Below are positions 25,916-33,497 of a DNA stretch of 49,783 nucleotides, piece by piece (positions within the stretch are counted from its first letter, which is position 1; each line of letters opens with the position of its first letter). The DNA lies in the IMG/VR virus record IMGVR_UViG_3300030117_001129, positions 1-49,783 of that record; one strand, given 5' to 3'. Source of the DNA: a virus. Under the pieces are notes generated by a model that made no database searches, was not told where the DNA came from, and saw nothing but the letters and a program-made list of their open reading frames with translations. The translations under genes and the position numbers were made by a program.

Positions 25916-27179
25916 TGAATCCCATAGGATAAGTACCAATTTCACCATACCTACTTTTAGCAACGATAACTTCTGTCTTGTACTTGTTGTATCGTTCACT
26001 ATCAAAGTTGTATCCATAGAATACAAACATTGCTGATTCAGCAGTTTGTTCGATAACACCAGACTCAGCATAGTCACTCATTCTAGGTCTAGGGTCAAAT
26101 CGTTTCTCAATATCACGATTAAGTTGCGAGACAAGTATTGCAGAACAATTGTTTTGTTTTACTGCCCACTTGTAATCTTGCAATATCTTTTCAATCTCGA
26201 ATCTTCTATCTTTATGTCCACCACCTACATCAATCAATTGAATGTAATCATCTACAATTACGTCTGGTTTACCCTTGCTAATTTCTCTCATGCAATCATC
26301 TAGTGTTCTGACATCATCGAATGCTGTAAGATTTGCATACTTATCCTTGACATATTCTGATATACTGCTAAGAGCTTTCAACTTTGACTCATCCTTAATG
26401 CCAGAACGTATCATTGTATAAGTAAGGTCTGCTGATTCCATCACATATAACTTTTTCATCGTTTCAACATTGCTCATCTCACGATTGAATAGCATTACAT
26501 TGTATCCTTGTTCAATCAAACCTCGTACAATGTTTAGCATCAAAGTAGTCTTACCATGACCTGGTCTTCCACCAAGTACAGTAATTTCTTTCCTAGTCAT
26601 TCCGCCTGCAAAGTTATCCAATCTACCTAGACCAAAGTTGATAGTAGAAGATTCCTCTTGCAATGCTCGATTTGTTTCATCAACAATGTCAGATATTTCT
26701 CTTGATTTAGAAGGTTGTATCTGTCTGAGTTCATGTATTAGTTTGCCATGCTTTTCAAGAATCTTTCCAACTTCTTTGAAGTTTTCAAAACTTGCATTCA
26801 ATAACTCTTGAGCAGACTTTGCTGTTTCTCTTTGTATGTATCTTTCCCATACGATTCTCGCATAGTATTCCACTTTGGATTTACTAACTGCTTTGTCTTG
26901 TAAATCAAGGATATACAGACTATCTTTCTCTCCAAAAGAATCTTGTAGTTTATCAGATAGTGTAATCGTATCAATCGGAACTCTATTCTTGTATAAGTCT
27001 TTCATACATTGAAACACTTGCATACATTTGGTTGAATAGAATGCATCATCTTCTCGTATCCATGCTTCTGCTATTTCCATTTCTATATCGCCTCCCAATA
27101 GAACACATCCGAGCAATGCTTCTTCTGCTTCTATATTAGATGGCATTTTCTTTATTGTTACATCTTCTATGTTTTTCAT
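25854..27179 (-). CDS. dnaB: Replicative DNA helicase, DnaB family
   Basis: The 441-residue length is normal for DnaB. The N-terminal domain opens with the usual EAEEALLGCVLLGGD and ends before a linker. The RecA-like motor has Walker A GGRPGHGKTTLML at residues 203-215, Walker B DVIVDDYIQLID at about 306-317, and the later motifs LVSQLNRDIEKR and SGVIEQTAESAMFVFYGY. It unwinds DNA at the phage replication fork as a hexamer. No separate DnaG-type primase, DNA polymerase or helicase loader is recognisable in the window, so the phage probably recruits host enzymes or carries those genes elsewhere. Confidence 0.95.
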   Translation of the reverse strand: MKNIEDVTIKKMPSNIEAEEALLGCVLLGGDIEMEIAEAWIREDDAFYSTKCMQVFQCMKDLYKNRVPIDTITLSDKLQDSFGEKDSLYILDLQDKAVSKSKVEYYARIVWERYIQRETAKSAQELLNASFENFKEVGKILEKHGKLIHELRQIQPSKSREISDIVDETNRALQEESSTINFGLGRLDNFAGGMTRKEITVLGGRPGHGKTTLMLNIVRGLIEQGYNVMLFNREMSNVETMKKLYVMESADLTYTMIRSGIKDESKLKALSSISEYVKDKYANLTAFDDVRTLDDCMREISKGKPDVIVDDYIQLIDVGGGHKDRRFEIEKILQDYKWAVKQNNCSAILVSQLNRDIEKRFDPRPRMSDYAESGVIEQTAESAMFVFYGYNFDSERYNKYKTEVIVAKSRYGEIGTYPMGFNGNKCKFYNDYKEAEKDTIT

Positions 27180-27189
27180 ATAATCTCCT

Positions 27190-28020
27190 TTAAAATAAAC
27201 TTGCTTGTTTCATGGGTTCATAGTTCATTATCAAGTATTCTTTTCTTTCCTTTGCCCTATGCTCGTCTGTAGCACCATGATACTTAAGCGATATGGTTTT
27301 TACGTTATACTCTTTGTATAAATCGTAGACTTCGTCTCTGTAGTCATACGATACCATAAATTTACCACCATTTGAATTAATCTTGTCTACTTTTTCTTTC
27401 AATCTTATATGGTCGTCAGCATCAAAATTATGTTGGTAGTAATCACCTTTGTCTGTTGCTACAAAGTATGGCGGGTCTAAGTACCAAAAATCATTTTCTT
27501 TAGGACTGTACCTATCTATGAGGTCCCCAAAGTCAAGATTCTCAATCGTAGCTCCACCTATCTTTTCTCTAGAGTACTTAATTTCAGACTCCCAATCTTT
27601 ATTCCAATCCTTTACCATTGACATAGGCGTATGGATTAACTTATTAAAACTATGTCTTATGCAATAAAAGTATTTAGCTGCTTGGTAAGGGTCTGGTATA
27701 TCAATTGGTTTTTTTTCTTTTATATCAGTACGATATTGTTCAAATATTTCTCTAGACTTTGGAATCCAATTAAGATAATGTATTAATCCATCTAAATTTT
27801 CTAGAACGCAAGTATATAGATTGACTATATTGTTATCTTTATCATTCAGTACATTCCATTCTACTTTCGATTTACGAAAGAACATAGAAAGACCTCCAGA
27901 GAATACTTCAAAATACCTATCATGGTGAGGTATATACGGAACAAGTTTCTTGCTTAGCATATACTTCCCACCATAATAAGGTATAATTATAGGGCAATCG
28001 TACCAATCAAGCGACGGCAA
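27190..28020 (-). CDS. dam: Adenine-specific DNA methyltransferase, D12/Dam class
   Basis: At 276 residues it has the D12-class order: the AdoMet-binding motif near the N-terminus (YYGGKYMLSKKL, residues 15-26, then FEVFSGG), NDKDNNIVNLY at 59-69 and the catalytic DPPY at 182-185. The enzyme methylates adenine N6 in a short target, most often GATC for close relatives, but specificity cannot be read from here. No partner restriction endonuclease is visible, so it is a solitary methylase, likely protecting phage DNA or marking it. It overlaps the upstream DUF932-like gene by 14 bases. Confidence 0.92.
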   Translation of the reverse strand: MPSLDWYDCPIIIPYYGGKYMLSKKLVPYIPHHDRYFEVFSGGLSMFFRKSKVEWNVLNDKDNNIVNLYTCVLENLDGLIHYLNWIPKSREIFEQYRTDIKEKKPIDIPDPYQAAKYFYCIRHSFNKLIHTPMSMVKDWNKDWESEIKYSREKIGGATIENLDFGDLIDRYSPKENDFWYLDPPYFVATDKGDYYQHNFDADDHIRLKEKVDKINSNGGKFMVSYDYRDEVYDLYKEYNVKTISLKYHGATDEHRAKERKEYLIMNYEPMKQASLF

Positions 28021-28789
28021 CTTTTGCCTCTTTGAGTGCTAGTTTCTTTACTTTAGGGTAAAGTCTGCTCTCCAAGTTGTGAGTAGAGTCCATATCTCTA
28101 TTCATGTGATGTGTAAGTATGTTAGTACCTACATTTAGTAAATCCCAAAATGTCTTAGGGCTCTCTATGATTATTTTATCAGCTACCATTGTATTCGCAT
28201 ACTCTGGAAATAATTTGATAAACTCGATGAGATGTTTCTCTTGAAACTTCGTTTCTGCAAGAACAGGAAACTCATCTTTAAATACCATAGAAGTATTACT
28301 AACAGTTTCTTCAATGATTCTATCTAAATCATTCAATGCTATATTAGTTTTGATGTGTTTGTTTGTGTACTTAGATGCTATGAATCCAATAACTAATCCA
28401 TTGGAACATATTAGTCTAAATGCACCACCAAGTATGTTAAGACCGACGGTCCCATCATAACTATTAACAATGTTAATCTCTGGTATCATTTCATCATTCT
28501 TAGACATTTTAACTTTATTGTCAGGGAATGTCCATTTCATCATAGTCTTTGCACCCTCTCTTAGTACATCAACATTTGATAGCTTGCCACCCATCTTCTT
28601 GATAAGAGGGTTAGCAGTTTTAAGTATAGCTTCGTTTTTTACTAGTTTGTAGTTATTAGTCATGCAACTAAGAACTTTACCAGTATCTTCTCTTACTATA
28701 AACTTGTAACCTGTGGAGTCTATTTCTCTCCCAGAATCAACTCCTACTGCTGGTACTTCCTTTACAGGAAATTTAGCTTCTTGTAACAT
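28007..28789 (-). CDS. DUF932-like phage/plasmid protein
   Basis: The 260-residue product shows the DUF932 course: YKFIVREDTGKVLSCMTNNY, then KLVKNEAIL, MMKWTFPD, IVNSYDGTVGLNILGGAFRL and ICSNGLVIG. The family is widespread in phages and plasmids near replication or defence-related genes; its biochemical role is not established. ATG 28789 has a clear ribosome site (AAAGGAGAG). It overlaps the methylase gene and is probably co-translated with it. Confidence 0.85.
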   Translation of the reverse strand: MLQEAKFPVKEVPAVGVDSGREIDSTGYKFIVREDTGKVLSCMTNNYKLVKNEAILKTANPLIKKMGGKLSNVDVLREGAKTMMKWTFPDNKVKMSKNDEMIPEINIVNSYDGTVGLNILGGAFRLICSNGLVIGFIASKYTNKHIKTNIALNDLDRIIEETVSNTSMVFKDEFPVLAETKFQEKHLIEFIKLFPEYANTMVADKIIIESPKTFWDLLNVGTNILTHHMNRDMDSTHNLESRLYPKVKKLALKEAKVAVA

Positions 28790-28807
28790 ACGTCTCTCCT
28801 TTTTTTA

Positions 28808-28981
28808 TTATTCTAAATCATCTAAAACATTGTTTAGTGTTTCATTTATAATATCTATTTTTTCTTCTATTCTATGCAATCTCCATAATACACTACATAG
28901 CATTAACAACATCATTAGCATTGTAAATTCCCAATAAGGGAAATACTCTGTGCTAAATAAAGCTTCCCAATAGTATCTCAT
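28808..28981 (-). CDS. Small single-span membrane protein, 57 aa
   Basis: Starts at ATG 28981 with GGAG seven bases upstream. After MRYYWEALFSTEYFPYWEF there is a membrane span (TMLMMLLMLCSVLWRL) followed by a basic/acidic coiled coil (HRIEEKIDIINETLNNVL). One base separates it from the even smaller membrane gene upstream. Tiny early membrane peptides in phages often block superinfection or disturb the host envelope, but nothing specific is identifiable. Confidence 0.65.
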   Translation of the reverse strand: MRYYWEALFSTEYFPYWEFTMLMMLLMLCSVLWRLHRIEEKIDIINETLNNVLDDLE

Positions 28982-28982
28982 A

Positions 28983-29084
28983 CTAATCTCCTTTTATTTT
29001 GTTTACCAAGAATACTAAATAATGTATTAGAATCATTAATAGTATAGCATTTAATAAATATTCAGATATGTCTAATATTATCAT
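28983..29084 (-). CDS. Membrane micropeptide, 33 aa
   Basis: ATG 29084 has a strong ribosome site (AAAAGGAGAG) with normal spacing, which is the main support for so short a gene. The product MIILDISEYLLNAILLMILI then HYLVFLVNKIKGD is almost entirely one membrane helix with a positive C-terminal end. It is followed by the 57-residue membrane protein gene one base later. Function unknown. Confidence 0.55.
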   Translation of the reverse strand: MIILDISEYLLNAILLMILIHYLVFLVNKIKGD

Positions 29085-29099
29085 ACTCTCTCCTTTTAT

Positions 29100-29190
29100 A
29101 AAAGCTCCCCAAGTAGCCAACTTTCTTTCATTTTTGCCATTCTTTTTATTTTGTTTTTAAAAGATGTATCTTATGAAATGAGGAGCTTTT
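29100..29190. repeat. Long-range inverted repeat in intergenic gap
   Basis: AAAAGCTCC (29100-29108) and GGAGCTTTT (29182-29190) are perfect inverted copies enclosing 73 pyrimidine-rich bases between two minus-strand genes. The right arm includes the stop codon of the zinc-ribbon gene (29189). Read as minus-strand RNA the stem would enclose the leader of the 33-residue gene. It may be a processing or transcription-control structure, part of the pattern of structured gaps in this region. Confidence 0.4.
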
Positions 29191-29557
29191 AATCTATTAC
29201 TGGTGGTACAGAACCCAATCTTTTTCTTTCTTGCTTTACAAGTTCATAATTGTATTTATTTTGGTTCTGTATAATTGCCCTTAAATAAGCAAAACCTTTA
29301 CCATTTTCAAATGCGCGACTTTCATAATACTGATTTATACAATAATCTACAATAGAATCTTTTGCATCTTTAATCGCATATAAGAATTTTTCAAGTGAAA
29401 ATCTGTTATCTTGAGGAACATTATTAATGATTAGTCTTGCTACTTTGTTGATGTTTGTCCTTGTTTTCTTGCTTTTCTTTGACATCATCTTGTTTATCTG
29501 AAGACTTACGTTTCTGTTTGTAGGTTTTTCGTAACCACAAGCTGGACACTTCCTCAT
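29189..29557 (-). CDS. Zinc-ribbon protein, 122 aa
   Basis: ATG 29557 overlaps the upstream stop (ATGA), with GGGAGAG just upstream. It starts MRKCPACGYEKPTNRNVSLQ, half a zinc ribbon (a single CxxC pair), followed by a basic stretch (KKSKKTRTNINK) and a helical domain (FSLEKFLYAIKDAKDSIVDY) ending ERKRLGSVPPVID. It probably binds DNA or a DNA-bound protein; replication-loader proteins and anti-host factors can look like this. Only the Cys pair is directly supported. Confidence 0.65.
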   Translation of the reverse strand: MRKCPACGYEKPTNRNVSLQINKMMSKKSKKTRTNINKVARLIINNVPQDNRFSLEKFLYAIKDAKDSIVDYCINQYYESRAFENGKGFAYLRAIIQNQNKYNYELVKQERKRLGSVPPVID

Positions 29558-29847
29558 ACATTCTCTCCCTTTGTTTTATTTCCAATAGAGCGTCTAATAA
29601 ATTTCCCATTTGTTTCTCCTTTACATCTTATACATTGTTTTTTTATTTTTCCATATGTTGGAAAATTTTCATAGTAACTTACACTATTTTTACTATATCC
29701 TTGATTCTTGCCAATAATTTCCCAACAAGTATTACATGATGTACAAAAGTATATATTTCTATCTGCTTTTTTCGCATCATTTTTAGCATAGTTTCTTTCA
29801 TTAAACTTTTTTATTTTATTATTTTTACTTCTGTAGTTCCCGACCAT
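29554..29847 (-). CDS. Zinc-finger protein, 97 aa
   Basis: Contains two Cys pairs, YFCTSCNTCWEIIGK and KKQCIRCKGETNGKF, spaced as in a single four-Cys zinc site, with a basic N-terminal third (RSKNNKIKKFNERNYAKNDA). This is the pattern of small phage nucleic-acid or RNA-binding proteins. It overlaps its upstream neighbour by 37 bases and is coupled to the downstream zinc-ribbon gene by ATGA. The start ATG 29847 has no strong ribosome site and could be further in. Function unknown. Confidence 0.6.
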   Translation of the reverse strand: MVGNYRSKNNKIKKFNERNYAKNDAKKADRNIYFCTSCNTCWEIIGKNQGYSKNSVSYYENFPTYGKIKKQCIRCKGETNGKFIRRSIGNKTKGENV

Positions 29848-30095
29848 CTTTGACTCCCTAAATAAAATTTATCATTTATTCTATGTTCTGTACAATACAC
29901 AACAGTTGCTGAATCATTAGGGTCTGTAACTATTGCTTTAGTGCCACTTCCTGTAGTTACTAATTGACCTTCTTCTACATCTTTTATATAAACATATCCT
30001 TCAGCAGGTCTCCATTGTGGTTTATCAGTCATCGCAGACTTCGCAAGTTTTTTGATTCCCTCTAACTTCTTCTTCCATTTTGTTTCTGGTTTCAC
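29811..30095 (-). CDS. Hypothetical protein, 94 aa, GTG start
   Basis: The start is a GTG at 30095 with AAGGAG eight bases upstream; no ATG fits as well. The N-terminal 20 residues are lysine-rich (KPETKWKKKLEGIKKLAKSA). The remainder is a small beta domain (YVYIKDVEEGQLVTTGSGTK, then AIVTDPNDSATVVYCTEHRI). No motif is recognised. It overlaps both neighbours, consistent with a translationally coupled early operon. Confidence 0.6.
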   Translation of the reverse strand: MKPETKWKKKLEGIKKLAKSAMTDKPQWRPAEGYVYIKDVEEGQLVTTGSGTKAIVTDPNDSATVVYCTEHRINDKFYLGSQRWSGTTEVKIIK

Positions 30096-30273
30096 TTTGT
30101 TTTTCTCCTTGTATTATATTTGTTCTTATTTTAATAAAGTCCTGTTTTATTTTATGTGTAAACATATTATCTATATCAAAATGTTTGGCTGCATCTTCAG
30201 TAAGTTGAAGAGCATTTATAACCATTTCTATTTCAGACTTAGTTAACCTAATTAATGCAGTTGATTCTTTCAT
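30025..30273 (-). CDS. Hypothetical protein, 82 aa
   Basis: ATG 30273 has AAGGAG seven bases upstream. The N-terminal part (MKESTALIRLTKSEIEMVIN, then ALQLTEDAAKHFD) is helical and looks like a short DNA-binding or oligomerising helix pair. The C-terminus has a Cys pair in KTCEVCDD. It overlaps the following gene by 71 bases. It is the first gene after the structured gap at 30295-30417. Function unknown. Confidence 0.6.
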   Translation of the reverse strand: MKESTALIRLTKSEIEMVINALQLTEDAAKHFDIDNMFTHKIKQDFIKIRTNIIQGEKQSETRNKMEEEVRGNQKTCEVCDD

Positions 30274-30294
30274 ATAATCTCCTTAAATATTTGA

Positions 30295-30417
30295 GGGTGA
30301 TGCCGAGAGAGACGAGTTCTTGGAGAGTATATGGGTTGGATATACACCACCCTCGTCTTAAATTACTCATACTAGATAAACTACTACAAGTGAAATCTCT
30401 CGGCTTACCCTTTTATT
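30295..30417. ncRNA. Structured gap element A: closed multi-hairpin RNA candidate
   Basis: GGGT + GCCGAGAGA (30295-30298, 30302-30310) pair with TCTCTCGGC + ACCC (30396-30404, 30407-30410), a 13-bp closing helix with a small internal loop, followed on the plus strand by TTTTATTT. Inside are GACGAG (30311-30316) with CTCGTC (30352-30357) and the hairpin GTATAT-GGGTTGG-ATATAC (30327-30345). The T-run favours a plus-strand RNA ending in an intrinsic terminator. Equally it could be the leader of the minus-strand gene at 30273. No open frame of note is present. Confidence 0.5.
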
Positions 30418-30419
30418 TG

Positions 30420-31049
30420 TTAGAAAGGAACGTCATCATCCATTTCTTCTTGTGATAACTTTTCACCACCTTCCCAAAGAACAATTTCTTTTGCTTTCAA
30501 AAGTGTTCTTGTTACCTGTTGGTCTGGAGGTAAATCCTTTGTATCACTTGTTATGTATGAATGAGTTGCCAGTGTTACATGAACAGGAAGACCTATTACA
30601 TCTTCTTCCTCAATCAACACCAGTTTTTTCATACCATTAGATTCTTCTAGTTCTATTCCAAGACCTTCAAGAAGTTTGAAATACCTACTATTTTTATTCG
30701 CAGACTCTGTTGCTGTGAATATAAAGAATCCATTGTCATAGAATGTCCTTCCTACTATCTGAGTACAATTTGTCTTGAGATGATTACCATCCTCGTCTAC
30801 CACAGGTATCCTATTGTTGTTTACATCTTTTCTGTAATTGTATCCATCCATTTCATAAAGATATTGTTCTTGATTAGCAGCATCTTCATGTATCTCGTAT
30901 GACATATTGACAATAATCGCTTCTCCTGCCCTTGTCATTCTTTCTTTTGTTTCCAAAGACTTAATGTGAGCTGGATATGTGCCTTCTTCAAATGGAACAA
31001 ACGATTGTTTCTTAGGTGAAAAAGTTACATTATCAAGTTGTTTTGCCAT
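30420..31049 (-). CDS. Single-stranded DNA-binding-like protein (209 aa)
   Basis: The product ends in a strongly acidic tip, QEEMDDDVPF, the protein-interaction tail typical of single-stranded DNA-binding proteins. The body starts MAKQLDNVTFSPKKQSFVPF then EEGTYPAHIKSLETKERMTR and contains beta strands consistent with an OB fold (AIIVNMSYEIHED, TFYDNGFFIFTATES). Similar phage proteins are annotated as SSB or DUF669-like. It would coat single-stranded DNA and work with the annealing protein and helicase in the same block. The OB fold is inferred; the tail is seen. Confidence 0.75.
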   Translation of the reverse strand: MAKQLDNVTFSPKKQSFVPFEEGTYPAHIKSLETKERMTRAGEAIIVNMSYEIHEDAANQEQYLYEMDGYNYRKDVNNNRIPVVDEDGNHLKTNCTQIVGRTFYDNGFFIFTATESANKNSRYFKLLEGLGIELEESNGMKKLVLIEEEDVIGLPVHVTLATHSYITSDTKDLPPDQQVTRTLLKAKEIVLWEGGEKLSQEEMDDDVPF

Positions 31050-31059
31050 GTATCTCTCC

Positions 31060-31326
31060 TTATTTACTTGTTGTTGTGTATTTAGTTACTAGTTTCTCGT
31101 ATTCTGTTTGGAACTTAATCATATCATTAGAAGGTTCTAACCCTCTGCCACCACGAAAGTAAAGACTAGGTGAAACGAATGTTCCATTCTTTGTCTTCAT
31201 AAATCTTCTTGTCGAAGTAGTTTTCTTAGATACTGATTTAGTTTTCTTTAGTGATTTCTCAGCAGAAGCTGACAATTTGCCAGCCTCTTTGAGTTTATCT
31301 ATATCACTTTGTTTGATTTTACCCAT
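31060..31326 (-). CDS. Basic hypothetical protein, 88 aa
   Basis: Starts at ATG 31326 with AAAGGAG nearby in the preceding gene. Residues 1-45 are Lys/Ser/Thr-rich (EKSLKKTKSVSKKTTSTRRF), then MKTKNGTFVSPSLYFRGGRG and a helical end. Overall it is a small basic protein between the SSB-like and annealing genes, suggesting DNA binding or recombination accessory function by context only. Confidence 0.6.
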   Translation of the reverse strand: MGKIKQSDIDKLKEAGKLSASAEKSLKKTKSVSKKTTSTRRFMKTKNGTFVSPSLYFRGGRGLEPSNDMIKFQTEYEKLVTKYTTTSK

Positions 31327-31612
31327 TGTAGTCTCCTTTTATTTGGTTTTGGATATGAACATCTATTTTAGATTCAAGGTCTTCAGGTTGAGGTAACGGT
31401 TGTTCCTCAATAGTAAATGTATGAAATGATGGATTGACTGTTAGTTTGCTATTATCTTCTGTTCTGAATACCATCATAGGTTTTCCATTTAGATTTTTGT
31501 TGCCAAGATATACAACTCTTCTAAACTCTTTACCATCATTTGTACCAATAGTATAGCATTCATCTACTTCTAGTAATGAGTCTACTTCACCATAATTATT
31601 TATTTTAAGCAT
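31319..31612 (-). CDS. Small acidic beta-rich protein, 97 aa
   Basis: The product (MLKINNYGEVDSLLEVDECY, then TIGTNDGKEFRRVVYLGNKN and MVFRTEDNSKLTVNPSFHTF) looks like a compact beta barrel with an acidic, helical C-terminus. It overlaps the annealing-protein gene by eight bases and the next gene by eight bases. No motif is recognised. Its position among single-strand DNA handling genes is the only clue to function. Confidence 0.6.
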   Translation of the reverse strand: MLKINNYGEVDSLLEVDECYTIGTNDGKEFRRVVYLGNKNLNGKPMMVFRTEDNSKLTVNPSFHTFTIEEQPLPQPEDLESKIDVHIQNQIKGDYNG

Positions 31613-32228
31613 CTATTACTCCTCTTTCTCGTTTTAGTTTTGCTAATGAACCTTTGTAGTTTGATTGATTAATAGTATCATTATTAATTAGTTCGTGTAT
31701 TTCTTTCATTCTCTTCTCACTTATCTCAGATGCTATGACAAGTATATCATTCTTTTCTTCATCTGTTAGTGTAAGGTCATGAACTTGATTTCGATATACA
31801 TCATCTGCAATGTTCAAGTATTGGTTGAATGCTTTCTTAATACAGTCTGTGTTAGCTGCTTTCACATCATTACCAATATCTACAAAACTTTCTGAACCTC
31901 TTTGCTTTTGTATTCTGTGAGCTGCTACCATATCACCAGTTCTCCATATACCCTCATCATACCATTTCAATCTACCATGAACTACGTATGCTTCACTTCC
32001 TAAGTTCTCAGTTTTTATTATCTCCCAAGACCAACCGGGAAATTCTTTATCAGCAATATCCCTCATGTAAGAATATTCTACATAATCTTGTCCTTGTTTC
32101 TTTTTGATATAGGGACCGGGTGTTGTCATGAATGATACATTTTTGTGTTTTTCTGTGATTGCTTTTCTTATTTCGTTTGTTGCAGATAAGGCGTTCTCAT
32201 CCACTACAATTGGTGTGTTTTTTTCCAT
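31605..32228 (-). CDS. Rad52-like single-strand annealing protein (207 aa)
   Basis: ATG 32228 is chosen because AAAGGAAAAA precedes it; the longer frame to 32327 runs into the nuclease gene and lacks a site. The core DKEFPGWSWEIIKTENLGSE, AYVVHGRLKWYDEGIWRTGD, and GNDVKAANTDCIKKAFNQYL matches the Rad52/22 pattern: a beta-beta-beta-alpha fold with a conserved Lys-Ala-x-x-Thr-Asp helix. Such proteins anneal complementary single strands during phage recombination. The adjacent Cas4-like nuclease can supply resected ends, as in lambda Exo/Beta pairs. Confidence 0.8.
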   Translation of the reverse strand: MEKNTPIVVDENALSATNEIRKAITEKHKNVSFMTTPGPYIKKKQGQDYVEYSYMRDIADKEFPGWSWEIIKTENLGSEAYVVHGRLKWYDEGIWRTGDMVAAHRIQKQRGSESFVDIGNDVKAANTDCIKKAFNQYLNIADDVYRNQVHDLTLTDEEKNDILVIASEISEKRMKEIHELINNDTINQSNYKGSLAKLKRERGVIDA

Positions 32229-32241
32229 TGTTTTTCCTTTG

Positions 32242-32985
32242 TTATTTCTTTTTCTTAGATAGTGTACTTGGGCATATACTTTCAAACTGACAATAACTAC
32301 ATTCCCAATCTTGCATAGGAACTCCATAAGTCATCATAGGTTCTAGTTCTCTCTCGAATGATTTGCCTAAGTCTTCTTTTATTTCATGTACTTCTTCCCA
32401 ATATTCAAGAGCTTTATTTATCCATTCTTGGTAAACTAGTTGCTCTCTCATTTGAGATGTATTTTTATTGTACCAAATCAGATACATATAAATTTGGTCT
32501 GGATTATATTTTTCTTTTACACCTAATGCATAAGTGCCAAGTTGTAATTTATAATTTAAATCAGAGTCTGCTACTCTATTTTGCTTTCTACCAAATTTAG
32601 TAGTCCATTTGTAAGCAGCTGCTGTTTTTAAATCGTACAAGGTAAATTCTTTTTTGCCATCAATAGTAATCATTTCTCCAGCATCAAATGTACCAGATAC
32701 TTCTAAGTCTTTGATATGTATTTTCTGTTCAATGTATATATCTTTTTCAGGGAATCTATCTTGATACAAAGATATTGCACTTTCCACATCACTATGTACA
32801 ATAGTTCCAAGTCTTAGTAATCTATATGATTTATCATCTTTTGTATCAGATGGATAATCATAGTACGAATACATTTGCTTTCTGTAACAAGAACCAGCAG
32901 AAGATGCATGAAACACGTTTTTATCTCTGCTATTTAGTTTTTCTTGTTCTTTTAAGTAAACATTATAAATGCTTTTAATATCCAT
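32242..32985 (-). CDS. PD-(D/E)XK nuclease with Cas4/AddB-type iron-sulfur cysteines (247 aa)
   Basis: Nuclease motifs in order: GTIVHSDVE (motif with His), SGTFDAGEM (catalytic Asp) and EFTLYDLKTA (D-x-K core). One cysteine near the N-terminus (C33, GSCYRKQMY) and three near the C-terminus (WECSYCQFESIC) reproduce the one-plus-three cysteine arrangement that holds a 4Fe-4S cluster in Cas4 and AddB. It is probably an exonuclease that resects DNA ends for the neighbouring annealing protein, and may also degrade host DNA. It has a good ribosome site before ATG 32985. No CRISPR array or cas1/cas2 is present. Confidence 0.88.
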   Translation of the reverse strand: MDIKSIYNVYLKEQEKLNSRDKNVFHASSAGSCYRKQMYSYYDYPSDTKDDKSYRLLRLGTIVHSDVESAISLYQDRFPEKDIYIEQKIHIKDLEVSGTFDAGEMITIDGKKEFTLYDLKTAAAYKWTTKFGRKQNRVADSDLNYKLQLGTYALGVKEKYNPDQIYMYLIWYNKNTSQMREQLVYQEWINKALEYWEEVHEIKEDLGKSFERELEPMMTYGVPMQDWECSYCQFESICPSTLSKKKK

Positions 32986-33037
32986 ATATCTCTCCTTATA
33001 TGTCTCCTAAATTTAACAATATCAATACTTATAGTCA

Positions 33038-33111
33038 ACAGATAGACGGTTAAATCAGTCACTTCGTGAGGGCCCCATACGCTAAAAGCGTTCATTAACC
33101 GTCATATCTGT
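33038..33111. ncRNA. Structured gap element B: three-way junction
   Basis: ACAGATA + GACGGTTAA (33038-33053) pair with TTAACCGTC + TATCTGT (33095-33103, 33105-33111), a 16-bp helix with one bulged base. Inside are two hairpins, TCAC-TTC-GTGA (33059-33069) and ACGC-TAAAA-GCGT (33079-33091). The result is a compact three-way junction filling the 130-base gap between two minus-strand genes. Read on the minus strand it lies directly upstream of the nuclease gene and the first hairpin loop is GAA. Strand and function are not determined. Confidence 0.55.
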
Positions 33112-33121
33112 CCACATACCA

Positions 33122-33496
33122 TTATTTTATCAAATGTTTAATCCATCTTTCAAAATCATAAAAGTCTGATTCATTTTTGCCACCAACATTCATTCGTATT
33201 GGTTTATCAAGTGCCCAAAAGCCAGATGGTGTAAATGGATTACTTTCATCATACAGCGTTGTCCATTTCCAATCATATAACGTAATTGGTCTACCAGTAT
33301 TGCCTTGAAACACATATTCTCCAGAGATTTTTGAATCTCTATTAGTTATTGGAGAACCAAACTTTGCAATAAGTTTAGATGGCGCAATATCTATTTCACC
33401 GATGTAAAAAGTTCCAACAGTAAAATCATCGACATTGCTCATGTTGTTTACAAGTTTAAACTGTTTTTCTATTGATATTCCGAATGGCACAGGCAT
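33122..33496 (-). CDS. Hypothetical protein, 124 aa
   Basis: Starts at ATG 33496, one base from the upstream regulator gene's end, with AAAGGAG upstream. A mixed alpha/beta globular protein with conserved-looking aromatic residues (RPITLYDWKWTTLYDESNPF, SGFWALDKPIRMNVGG) and a C-terminal helix (DFYDFERWIKHLIK). No cysteine motif or membrane span. I do not recognise it. Tight coupling to a winged-helix gene suggests they act together or are regulated together. Confidence 0.65.
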   Translation of the reverse strand: MPVPFGISIEKQFKLVNNMSNVDDFTVGTFYIGEIDIAPSKLIAKFGSPITNRDSKISGEYVFQGNTGRPITLYDWKWTTLYDESNPFTPSGFWALDKPIRMNVGGKNESDFYDFERWIKHLIK

Positions 33497-33497
33497 A

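Noticed and set aside
29424-29609. 61-codon minus-strand frame with AAGGAG before ATG 29609
   Set aside because: It lies entirely within two overlapping genes that are themselves coupled by ATGA and carry Cys motifs; the second half is low-complexity Lys/Gln/Asp.
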